Shown piece by piece: positions 1 through 5,849 of a stretch of DNA of 8,135 nt. The first letter of the stretch is position 1. Every line of letters starts with the position of its first letter. The notes beneath the pieces are model-generated. The model was not told the origin of the DNA, did no database searches, and saw only the letters and a list, made by a program, of their open reading frames with translations. Origin of the DNA: Caryophanales bacterium UBA3935 (GTDB lineage: Bacteria; Bacillota_I; Bacilli_A; ML615J-28; CAG-698); assembly GCA_002385755.1 (NCBI GenBank), contig DGED01000060.1:1-8135 (forward strand), given 5' to 3'. Position numbers and translations under genes: made by a program.

Positions 1-19
1 AGATGTGTATAAGAGACAG
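1..19 (+). other. Tn5/Nextera mosaic-end adapter (sequencing artefact)
   Basis: Bases 1-19 read AGATGTGTATAAGAGACAG, which is exactly the 19-bp Tn5 mosaic end used in Nextera library adapters. It is untrimmed library sequence at a contig end, not genome. Translated in the gyrA frame it gives the spurious peptide MCIRDR, so the apparent ATG at base 3 is not a start codon. Base 20 (G) fits as the last base of the Met codon that normally precedes the Arg-Tyr of the GyrA active site, which supports the junction lying between 19 and 20. Confidence 0.97.
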
Positions 20-2183
20 GCGCTACACCGAGGCGCGGCTAAGCAAGATCGCGATGGAAGTCCTTAAGGATTTGAAAAAGGACACCGTCGATTTTCAGGA
101 CAATTATGACGGTTCGGAAAAGGAGCCGACGGTATTGCCCTGCAAAATCCCCAATTTGCTCGTTAACGGGGCCACGGGAATCGCCGTCGGAATGGCGACC
201 AATATCCCGCCTCATAATTTATCCGAGGTAATCGACGGAATCATCGCGCTTATCAACAACCCCGATATTTCGATCGAGGGCTTAATGGCCTACATTAAGG
301 GGCCGGATTTTCCCACGGGCGGGCGAATTATGGGAATCAGCCAAGTCCGGAAGGCTTATCTAACTGGGAACGGCGCCATTACCTTAAGGGCGAAGCACGC
401 GATAAATGACCTTGCCAACGGAAAACAAGAGATTGTCATTACCGAGATCCCCTTTCAAGTGAACAAATCGCGGCTGATCGAGAAAATGGCCGACACCATA
501 AAAAACAAATTGATCGAAGGGGTTACCAACCTGCAGGACGAAACCGACAGGAGCGGTCTTCGCATCGTTTTGGAACTGCGTCGGGACGCCAACCCTAACG
601 TTATACTTAATAATTTATATAAACACACGCAGCTGCAGGCGACCTTCGGAATCAATCTTCTCGCTCTGGTTAACGGACAACCGAAAGTGCTAAATTTAAA
701 GGAAATGCTCGAGTGTTACGTGGAACACCAGGTCGAGGTGCTGACTAGAAGGATTACGTACGATTTAAAGCGGGCCGAGGACCGGAGCCATATTATCGAG
801 GGGCTTTTGATCGCTCTTGATGATATCGACCGCGTGATTCAGCTTATCAAGGGTTCGAAAAACGGGGAAGAAGCCAGGGAACTGCTGATAAGCGAGTATA
901 ACTTGACGGAAATTCAGGCCAAGGCGATTCTCGATATGCGTCTTGAGCGTCTGACCGGGCTTGAAACCGAAAAGCTGAAAACGGAAATCGCCGAACTGAG
1001 AAAATTTATTAACGAATGCAACGAAGTTCTGAGGAGTCACGAACGGAAATTGCAGATCATAGTAAAAGAACTTTTGGAAATAAAGAAACAGTACGGCGAC
1101 GGAAGACGCAGCGAGATCTCTTTAAGCGACGATTTGGACATCGAGGACGAGGATTTGATCCCTGTCGAGGACGTCATCATAACGATCACCAACCGCGGTT
1201 ACGTAAAGCGAATGACTGTCGACACCTATCGGCCGCAAAACCGCGGCGGTAAAGGGATCACCGCGACGAAAATGGTCGAAGACGATTTCGTCGAGGAGAT
1301 TTTATACACGTCGAGCCACGATACGCTGCTCTTTTTCACCAATTTCGGGAAAGTGTATCGTTTGCGGGCATTCCAGATTCCCCACGCCAGCCGGACCGCG
1401 AAAGGGCTGCCGATCGTCAATTTGCTTTCCTTCGAGGAAAACGAACGCCTCGCGGCCGTCGTTAACATAAATCACGAAGAAACCACCGGCGAGGAGTACC
1501 TCTTCTTCGCGACCCGCTTGGGTATCGTCAAGAAAACGGAGATATCCGCCTTTAAGAACATCCGCACCAACGGAATCAAGGCGATCGTGCTTGGCGAAGG
1601 CGACGAATTATTTAAAGTGGAGGTCACCGACGGGGAGAAAGACATTTTAATCGGCGTCTCCAACGGCAAAGCGCTCCGCTTCAGCGAAAGCGACGTCCGC
1701 CCGATGGGAAGGATTTCCACGGGCGTGCGCGGGATTCGCGTCGATCCAGACGAAAAGGTCGTCGGGTTGGCGATTATCTCTACCGACGGGGACGAGATAT
1801 TAATAATAACGGAAAAAGGGTACGGCAAAAGAACCAATGTCGACGCCTTCCGCGTGCAAAAGCGCGGCGGGAAAGGCGTCAAAGCGTTAAACATCACCGA
1901 GAAAAACGGAAAAATGGTTTCTTTGTCGGCCGTGCGCGGCGACGAGGATTTGCTTGTCGTGACGGACAAGGGGATGATTATTAGAACTCATGTCGATCAA
2001 ATCCAAACTATCGGGCGCGATACCCAGGGCGTCTGCGTAATTAAACTGAACGACGGCCACAGCGCCTGCACTTTCGCTATCGTTCCCCGCGATGATGACG
2101 AGGAAGACCTGGAGGGAGCGGACGAGTATCGGGAAGACTTGGAATACGATATGGACTATCCTTTTTTGGACCAACAAGAGTAA
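20..2183 (+). CDS. gyrA: DNA gyrase subunit A, 5'-truncated
   Basis: This is the breakage-reunion and DNA-wrapping subunit of gyrase, which with GyrB introduces negative supercoils in the cytoplasm. About 719 codons remain. The fragment opens at RYTEARLSK, so the catalytic tyrosine (codon 24-26, equivalent to E. coli Tyr122) is present, while roughly the first 120 residues, including the quinolone-resistance region, are missing. Next come the tower and coiled-coil regions ([23 protein letters not shown] near the start), then a linker ([12 protein letters not shown]) and a C-terminal beta-pinwheel with six recognisable blade repeats ([36 protein letters not shown]). The GyrA box QNRGGKG at 1236-1256 in the first blade argues for GyrA over ParC. 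The last 30 residues are strongly acidic. The frame is intact to TAA at 2181-2183. The true start lies outside the window. Confidence 0.96.
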
Positions 2184-2185
2184 AC

Positions 2186-2218
2186 AAAAAATCTTTCGGA
2201 TTTCGAAAGATTTTTTTT
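2186..2218 (+). terminator. rho-independent terminator of gyrA
   Basis: Three bases after the gyrA stop, the arm AAAAAATCTTTCG (2186-2198) pairs with CGAAAGA plus the start of the T-run (2204-2216) around a GATTT loop, followed by a run of eight T (2211-2218). The GC part of the stem is short, but the A-tract and T-tract are strong. The T-run directly abuts the -35 region of the pepA promoter. Confidence 0.85.
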
Positions 2219-2251
2219 GCATATTGGAGAAATAATGATATAATACAATAA
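2217..2251 (+). promoter_or_regulatory. vegetative promoter of pepA, extended -10
   Basis: An exact TATAAT lies at 2239-2244, with the extended -10 dinucleotide TG at 2236-2237. A weak -35 candidate, TTGCAT, lies at 2217-2222 with 16 bp spacing. Transcription would start near 2251. A Shine-Dalgarno AAGGAG at 2258-2263 sits 5 nt before the pepA ATG. Confidence 0.75.
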
Positions 2252-2268
2252 AAAAGCAAGGAGATCAT

Positions 2269-3690
2269 ATGATTCAAATTTATCGTCAACCGCGCGAATG
2301 CGCGAGTCGCCTGCCGCTTGTTATCGGCATTTTTGAGGGCGAGGAGATTAAAATCGACGCCCCGATTGACGGGGAAATAGCGGAATTAATGAAAAAGGGG
2401 TATCTGCCGGCTAAGCAGGGGGAATTGCACAAAATCTACACTTTTGGAAAAATCCCCAACGAAGTCGTCTACCTTGTCGGCTTGGGGAAACGCTCGGAAC
2501 ACAGCCGCGCGAAAATCGCGGAGGGATGCGGGAAAATCACTTTTGAGTTGGGCGAGGATCTGTTAATCGATTTAACCAGTTTCGCCGGCGATTTCGGCGA
2601 AGAGGAGACCGCCGGGATTATCGTCGAGACGCTGGCCTATAATAATTATCGTTTTGATTATCATCGCAGCGAAAAAAGCGAGAAGGAACTGCGGGTCGGG
2701 TTAATCTCCGCGGGAGATTTGTCTTCCGTAATAGCGAAAGCCATGGCAATCGGCGTCGCGGTCAATAACGCCCGCGATCTGGTCAACCAACCTTACAATT
2801 ATATGACCGCCGCGGACCTTGCCGATTACGCCCGTGAACTCGTGGCGGGACTGAATAACGATAATTTGTCGATTAGAATTTACGAAAAGGACGAGATAGC
2901 GGAAATGGGGATGAACGCCTTTTTGGCCGTGAATAAAGGATCGGCCGCTGGGCCAAAGCTGATTCACATAAAATATCAACCTCAGGACGGCCCGTTCATC
3001 GGTTTGGTGGGCAAGGGACTGATGTATGATACCGGCGGTTATAGTCTGAAAACCTCGATGAACACGATGAAATGCGATATGGCGGGGGCCGCGACTGTTT
3101 TGGCCGTTTTGGAAGCCGCCGTAAAAAACAACCTTCCCGTTAACCTGCAGGTCGTTATTTGCGCGACGGATAACCGTATCGACGGCGGCGCTTTATTGCC
3201 CGACGACATAATCACGGCGATGAACGGGAAAACGATCGAGATTATCTCGACTGACGCCGAGGGAAGGCTTACCTTGGCCGACGCTATCTGCTTCGCGCAA
3301 AAACAAGGGTGCGTCAACGTCGTCGATATCGCTACTTTGACCGGGGCGGTTGTCGTCGCGCTCGGGTCGGACGTTACCGGCCTTTTCGGCAACGACGAAA
3401 AGGAAGTAGCGGCAATGATCGCCGCCAGCAAGGAAGCGCGCGAGGAATTCTGGCAGCTCCCGATTAACGAGTCAATCCGGAAAAAGGTTCGTTCCAGCAA
3501 AGTGGCGGATTTGAAAAACTCGACGGGTAGAAACATGGGCGCCAGCAGCGCCGCCGCCTTTTTAGAGGAATTCGTGGAAGACGGAACGAAATGGCTGCAC
3601 TTGGATATCGCCGGGACGGCGTTTCATGAATCGGGCGCCACAGGGATCGCGGTAAAAACGATATATCACTATCTTAAAGCGAAAGTTTAA
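2269..3690 (+). CDS. pepA: leucyl aminopeptidase, M17 family (PepA)
   Basis: This is a cytosolic two-metal aminopeptidase that removes N-terminal residues from peptides; family members usually form hexamers. The protein is 473 aa, slightly shorter than the roughly 500 aa usual for the family, with a short N-terminal domain. The C-terminal catalytic domain carries the expected residues: VGKG (K249), YDTGG (D254), SLK (K261), MKCDM (D270) and TDAEGR (D329, E331, R333). These correspond to the metal ligands K270, D275, D293, D352 and E354 and the catalytic K282 and R356 of E. coli PepA. Two differences stand out: the loop between K261 and D270 is two residues shorter than in E. coli, and the usual Asn of NTDAEGR is Ser327. 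ARDLVNQP near residue 170 is another family signature. The start is supported by AAGGAG 5 nt upstream and its own promoter. It is followed by a terminator, so it looks monocistronic. Confidence 0.95.
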   Translation: MIQIYRQPRECASRLPLVIGIFEGEEIKIDAPIDGEIAELMKKGYLPAKQGELHKIYTFGKIPNEVVYLVGLGKRSEHSRAKIAEGCGKITFELGEDLLIDLTSFAGDFGEEETAGIIVETLAYNNYRFDYHRSEKSEKELRVGLISAGDLSSVIAKAMAIGVAVNNARDLVNQPYNYMTAADLADYARELVAGLNNDNLSIRIYEKDEIAEMGMNAFLAVNKGSAAGPKLIHIKYQPQDGPFIGLVGKGLMYDTGGYSLKTSMNTMKCDMAGAATVLAVLEAAVKNNLPVNLQVVICATDNRIDGGALLPDDIITAMNGKTIEIISTDAEGRLTLADAICFAQKQGCVNVVDIATLTGAVVVALGSDVTGLFGNDEKEVAAMIAASKEAREEFWQLPINESIRKKVRSSKVADLKNSTGRNMGASSAAAFLEEFVEDGTKWLHLDIAGTAFHESGATGIAVKTIYHYLKAKV

Positions 3691-3693
3691 ATA

Positions 3694-3724
3694 AAAATGA
3701 CCGGGTTTTTAACCGGTCATTTTT
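3694..3724. terminator. bidirectional terminator between pepA and hit
   Basis: AAAATGACCGG (3694-3704) pairs with CCGGTCATTTT (3714-3724 region) around an 8-9 nt loop. It has a T-tract after the hairpin on the + strand and, because of the leading A-run, also on the - strand. It can serve both convergent genes. The TGA stop of the hit gene (3717-3719, read on -) is part of the stem. Confidence 0.85.
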
Positions 3725-4124
3725 TCGTGATTTCCAATTTTGCGCGCAAATCGTTAAATTCCGCCTCGGTGAGCTTGTTGTTGTCGAATTTAATTATCAT
3801 GCCGTCGTTTTCGTACCGGGGAATGAGATGCAGGTGAAAATGGTTAACCGTCTGGCCGGCCAAGGGGCCGGCATTGTTGAGCAGGTTCATGTTCCCGGCG
3901 CCGAGAACGCCGTTGATATGATTGGCTAGTTTCACGGCAAGCGCCCCGAGTTTTCCCGCCGTCTCTTCCGGCAACGCGAAGACGTTGTCATAGTGTTTTT
4001 TCGTGATAATTAAGGCGTGGCCGATTGTTGATTGCGCGATATCCAAAATGGCGATAAAATCATCGTCCTCATATATTTTGTGCGAGGGGATATCGCCGTT
4101 AACGATTTTACAGAAAACGCACAT
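3717..4124 (-). CDS. hit: HIT family nucleotide-binding protein (Hint-like hydrolase)
   Basis: This 135-aa cytosolic protein of the histidine-triad superfamily is probably a purine nucleoside phosphoramidase or nucleotidyl hydrolase of the Hint branch. The defining triad is HFHLHL at residues 95-100 (H95, H97, H99, with H97 as the expected nucleophile), preceded by the conserved NAGPLAGQTVN stretch. C2 and C5 (CVFC) together with H44 (KKHY) and a triad-region histidine match the zinc site of Gram-positive HIT proteins. LDIAQSTIGHALII is the usual beta-strand signature. The start at 4122-4124 is supported by GGAGG at 4134-4138, 9 nt away. The gene is convergent with pepA and its stop codon lies inside the shared terminator hairpin. 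It is divergent from the membrane-protein gene upstream. The physiological substrate cannot be told from sequence. Confidence 0.93.
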   Translation of the reverse strand: MCVFCKIVNGDIPSHKIYEDDDFIAILDIAQSTIGHALIITKKHYDNVFALPEETAGKLGALAVKLANHINGVLGAGNMNLLNNAGPLAGQTVNHFHLHLIPRYENDGMIIKFDNNKLTEAEFNDLRAKLEITKK

Positions 4125-4146
4125 CGCAAATTACCTCCGTGCATCA

Positions 4147-4175
4147 ATTATACATGAAGGAAAACGAAAATGCAA
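4147..4175 (-). promoter_or_regulatory. vegetative promoter of hit
   Basis: Read on the - strand, TATAAT occupies 4152-4147 and a -35 candidate TTGCAT occupies 4175-4170, with exactly 17 bp between them. TG directly precedes the -10 hexamer, without the single intervening base of a true extended -10. The start site would be near 4140, a short leader that includes the GGAGG at 4134-4138, so the exact start site is uncertain. Confidence 0.6.
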
Positions 4176-4239
4176 ACGCCGGAAATCATTATTTTTCGTT
4201 AGCGTCCAAAGATAACCCGAGGGAGTTGTGGAAAAAATG

Positions 4240-4275
4240 TTTTAATTTTCGACTTTCTATGTTATAATAAATAAC
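4240..4275 (+). promoter_or_regulatory. promoter of the Gx-transporter family gene, extended -10
   Basis: TGTTATAAT at 4260-4268 is an extended -10 element with an exact TATAAT (4263-4268). The -35 position, 17 bp upstream (TTTTAA at 4240-4245), is a poor match. The Shine-Dalgarno GAAGGTG at 4289-4295 is 7 nt from the ATG at 4303. The rest of the 178-bp divergent intergenic region (4125-4302) shows no other element I can support. Confidence 0.7.
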
Positions 4276-4302
4276 CGCAAAAGGTATTGAAGGTGCGCAG
4301 CA

Positions 4303-4830
4303 ATGGAAAATCTAAATAACCGCGTAACAATAAAAAAAATAACCCAAATCGCCTTGTTTGTTTCTTTAAGTTTAATACTTTCGTATTTTGATATTATCAT
4401 ATCGCGGGTCGCCTTCCCGATTTTGCCGACAACAAAAATCGGTTTTGCTAATATTATCGTCGTCTACGCCATTTATCAAATGGATTTCAAAGAGGCTTTG
4501 TTTATCGCGCTCATGAAAAGCCTGATGGCGTTAATGATGAGCAACGTCATCGGCTTTATTATCAGCATCTGCGCGTCGGTTTTAAGTTTCTTCGGGATGT
4601 ACGGCGGTTATCTGGCGTTAAGAAAAATCGCCTCGCCCATTTCCGTCAGCGTGATCGGCGGATTCCTTCATATCGTCGGTCAATTGCTGGTCGTGCAGTT
4701 GATATATCAATTGGGAAAAGTTTTGCTTCTTTATAGCGCGATCGTTATTTTTGTTTCTTTAATAACCAGCATCCTAATCGGGTTTATCGCTTTGAGATTG
4801 CTATCATATATAAAAATAAAAAACTCTTAA
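4303..4830 (+). CDS. Gx transporter family / Hpre_diP_synt_I membrane protein
   Basis: This 175-aa, very hydrophobic protein has about five probable membrane segments. It resembles the family often annotated as 'heptaprenyl diphosphate synthase component I' or 'Gx transporter', an ECF S-component-like family. Two signatures support this: TKIGFAN at residues 44-50, matching the family's KLGLAN-type motif, and GGFLHIVGQ at residues 119-127, matching its GG-hydrophobic-H-N-hydrophobic-GQ motif (the Asn after His is Ile here). The prenyl-synthase name is probably historical; related genes in Firmicutes often lie beside NusG-domain-II or FMN-binding proteins, but no such partner is visible here. 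It has its own promoter and stands alone, convergent with gerQ; its TAA stop is within the shared terminator stem. Family assignment is fairly secure, but the transported substrate is unknown. Confidence 0.8.
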   Translation: MENLNNRVTIKKITQIALFVSLSLILSYFDIIISRVAFPILPTTKIGFANIIVVYAIYQMDFKEALFIALMKSLMALMMSNVIGFIISICASVLSFFGMYGGYLALRKIASPISVSVIGGFLHIVGQLLVVQLIYQLGKVLLLYSAIVIFVSLITSILIGFIALRLLSYIKIKNS

Positions 4831-4852
4831 AGGTAACTTTAAGGGTTTTTTT
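4818..4852. terminator. bidirectional terminator containing both stop codons
   Basis: CTCTTAAAG (4824-4832) pairs with CTTTAAGGG (4837-4845, one T-G wobble) around a GTAA tetraloop. The stem is flanked by an A-run (4818-4823) and a T-run (4846-4852), so it works in both directions. The TAA of the upstream + gene (4828-4830) pairs directly with the TAA of gerQ (4839-4841 on -). It ends both the membrane-protein gene and the cwlJ-gerQ operon. Confidence 0.85.
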
Positions 4853-5273
4853 CGCATCTCCTGAACGGGTATTCGTATTCGATTTCTTCATCGAAAGTAA
4901 TATAAGATAAATAAACCATCAATAAAATATAACGGGTTTCCGATTGCAAATCTTTAAGAACGATATGATCTTTTCCGGCGGCCAAAAGATAACCCTTGAA
5001 AATTTTCGATCCCCATTGGCTGCCTTCGAAACTCATGTAAATCGTGGCGACTTTCCCGATATTGAGCCGGAGAATATTCTCGATAAACGACTGCTCGGTG
5101 AGCGGGGTCAGGGGCTCGCCGGCCGGAGGAAACGGCAGCGGCGGGGCGTAAGGCTGCTGACCGACAAATCCCGGCTGTTGGCCGACAAAACCGGGTTGTT
5201 GGTAAAATCCGTAAGATTGCCCGACGACTCCGGGCTGTTGGTAAAAACTTAAAGGTTGTTGATAAAAACTCAT
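4839..5273 (-). CDS. gerQ: spore coat protein GerQ
   Basis: GerQ is an inner-coat protein required for the localisation or function of the cortex-lytic enzyme CwlJ during Ca-DPA-triggered germination; in Bacillus subtilis it is cross-linked by the transglutaminase Tgl. The protein is 144 aa. Residues about 60-138 form the conserved GerQ domain: SFIENILRLN, GKVATIYMSFEG, KDHIVLKD, YILLMVYLSYITFDEEI, ending in YEYPF. Residues 1-42 are a low-complexity repeat tail with three FYQQP units (3-7, 10-14, 23-27) and two tandem GFVGQQP units (28-34, 35-41), followed by a proline-rich linker. No lysine occurs before K74. The start is fixed by AAGGAGG (5284-5278), 4 nt upstream of ATG. It is the second gene after cwlJ with a 12-nt gap, the same order as in B. 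subtilis, and is presumably expressed in the mother cell. Confidence 0.93.
   Translation of the reverse strand: MSFYQQPLSFYQQPGVVGQSYGFYQQPGFVGQQPGFVGQQPYAPPLPFPPAGEPLTPLTEQSFIENILRLNIGKVATIYMSFEGSQWGSKIFKGYLLAAGKDHIVLKDLQSETRYILLMVYLSYITFDEEIEYEYPFRRCEKNP
5148..5273 (-). repeat. FYQQP / GFVGQQP coding repeats at the gerQ 5' end
   Basis: This is the DNA encoding GerQ residues 1-42. It contains three copies of a block for FYQQP and two tandem copies of a 21-nt block for GFVGQQP. The GFVGQQP copies differ at a few synonymous positions (for example CCCGGCTGTTGG against CCGGGTTGTTGG on the + strand), so this is not a recent perfect duplication. Confidence 0.85.
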
Positions 5274-5285
5274 AATACCTCCTTG

Positions 5286-5705
5286 TTAAAAACAATTTTC
5301 GCTTTCGACCGGGGCGTAAAAGCAGTGCGACTTATATCTGCCGGTATTCCATTGGCCGTACCATTGAGCGCGGCAAGGCTCATCGCCGGCAGCGTAAAAC
5401 CACAGGGCTCTGGTCGCCGGAACAAAACGCTCTCCGTTGATAACCCGCCTGGCCAGGCGGATTTCCGATTGCCGGGCTGCTTGATAAAAGTATCCGTAAA
5501 GGGTGGCTTCGAACCCGCCGGGGCGTTGGAAGACCATCCTCGTGATCGTCGTGATATTGACAAAATCCAAGCATCGCGCCCGGACTCGGTTAACCCCGAC
5601 GTTCCCTACCAGAAGCATGCCCATAACGCCCTCGCCCTCGGCCTCGGCTCGCATCAGGCGGGCGAGCAGCTTGACTTCTTCTTCCGTGTGCCATATTACT
5701 GCCAC
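5286..5705 (-). CDS. cwlJ: spore cortex-lytic enzyme CwlJ
   Basis: CwlJ is a cell-wall hydrolase of the SleB/CwlJ (Hydrolase_2) family that degrades cortex peptidoglycan in germination when Ca-DPA is released; it sits in the coat and depends on GerQ. The protein is 139 aa, close to the usual length of about 140. RAEAEGEG (residues 19-26) contains the expected catalytic glutamate E21. It is followed by MLLVGNVGVNRVRA, a central GYFYQAAR and SINGER-like INGERF, then a C-terminal CRAQWYGQ...KSHCFY block typical of CwlJ. There is no signal peptide, as usual for CwlJ and unlike SleB. The start is GTG (5705-5703), supported by GAGGTGG at 5716-5710 and by the conserved MAV opening. It is the first gene of the cwlJ-gerQ operon. 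Confidence 0.95.
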   Translation of the reverse strand: MAVIWHTEEEVKLLARLMRAEAEGEGVMGMLLVGNVGVNRVRARCLDFVNITTITRMVFQRPGGFEATLYGYFYQAARQSEIRLARRVINGERFVPATRALWFYAAGDEPCRAQWYGQWNTGRYKSHCFYAPVESENCF

Positions 5706-5756
5706 TAAACCACCTCAATAATAATTATGACTCGGAAAAAAAAATATTCATAATAC

Positions 5757-5792
5757 TTATAAAAAAATTAAATAAATGATACAATATGAAAA
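5757..5792 (+). promoter_or_regulatory. promoter of the dhh-dhh-surE operon, extended -10
   Basis: TGATACAAT at 5777-5785 is an extended -10 with a one-mismatch hexamer (TACAAT, 5780-5785). TTATAA at 5757-5762 is a weak -35 at 17-bp spacing. Transcription would start near 5792 and give a leader of about 58 nt. The -10 overlaps the candidate sigma-E -10 of cwlJ on the opposite strand. Otherwise the 144-bp divergent gap (5706-5849) is simply AT-rich. Confidence 0.6.
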
Positions 5793-5810
5793 AGTAAGCG
5801 GTTTTTATAC
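5781..5810 (-). promoter_or_regulatory. candidate sigma-E promoter of cwlJ-gerQ
   Basis: On the - strand, CATATTGT (5788-5781) matches the invariant CATA...T of a sigma-E -10. GTATAAAA (5810-5803) gives the central ATA of a sigma-E -35, with 14-bp spacing. It would leave a leader of about 70 nt. B. subtilis cwlJ is transcribed by sigma-E, so the context fits. The match is degenerate and the region is AT-rich, so this is a suggestion only. Confidence 0.35.
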
Positions 5811-5835
5811 CGGTCGACGTTGAAAACAATTCATG

Positions 5836-5843
5836 AAGAGGAG
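5836..5843 (+). promoter_or_regulatory. Shine-Dalgarno deciding the first DHH start
   Basis: AAGAGGAG lies 6 nt before the ATG at 5850. It favours that start over an in-frame TTG at 5820, which would add ten residues, has no ribosome binding site and would place this sequence inside the gene. Confidence 0.85.
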
Positions 5844-5849
5844 ATTTTT

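Noticed and set aside
3..5. ATG as the start of GyrA
   Set aside because: This codon is inside the Nextera mosaic end and is not genomic.
1472..1969. 165-codon open frame on the - strand inside gyrA
   Set aside because: It is wholly antisense to the gyrA pinwheel coding region, low in complexity (Ser/Pro/Thr-rich) and has no upstream signals; it is a shadow frame.
3039..3536. 165-codon open frame on the - strand inside pepA
   Set aside because: It is antisense to the conserved catalytic domain of PepA with no ribosome binding site or family match; it is a shadow frame.
4125..4302. Possible small RNA or small ORF in the hit/Gx divergent gap
   Set aside because: Only promoter elements and ribosome binding sites are visible; there is no convincing open frame, hairpin or terminator.
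5256..5708. 150-codon open frame on the + strand, antisense to cwlJ
   Set aside because: It lies opposite a well-supported cwlJ and the cwlJ-gerQ gap, has no ribosome binding site and no recognisable domain; it arises from the GC-rich codon pattern of the opposite strand.
5722..5749. Alternative sigma-E promoter for cwlJ (GAATATT and CATAATTA, 13 bp apart, - strand)
   Set aside because: The spacing is acceptable but transcription would start at about 5715, inside the Shine-Dalgarno sequence, leaving almost no leader.
5780..5788. Sigma-K -10 (CATATTGTA on the - strand)
   Set aside because: It matches CATAnnnTA exactly, but no AC -35 lies at the required distance of about 16-17 bp upstream.
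5799..5812. Small hairpin CGGT-TTTTAT-ACCG in the DHH operon leader
   Set aside because: It has only four base pairs and no T-tract or riboswitch-like conserved elements; it is likely chance.
5820..5849. Upstream TTG start adding ten residues to the first DHH protein
   Set aside because: There is no ribosome binding site upstream, and the extension would include the strong AAGAGGAG that serves the ATG at 5850.
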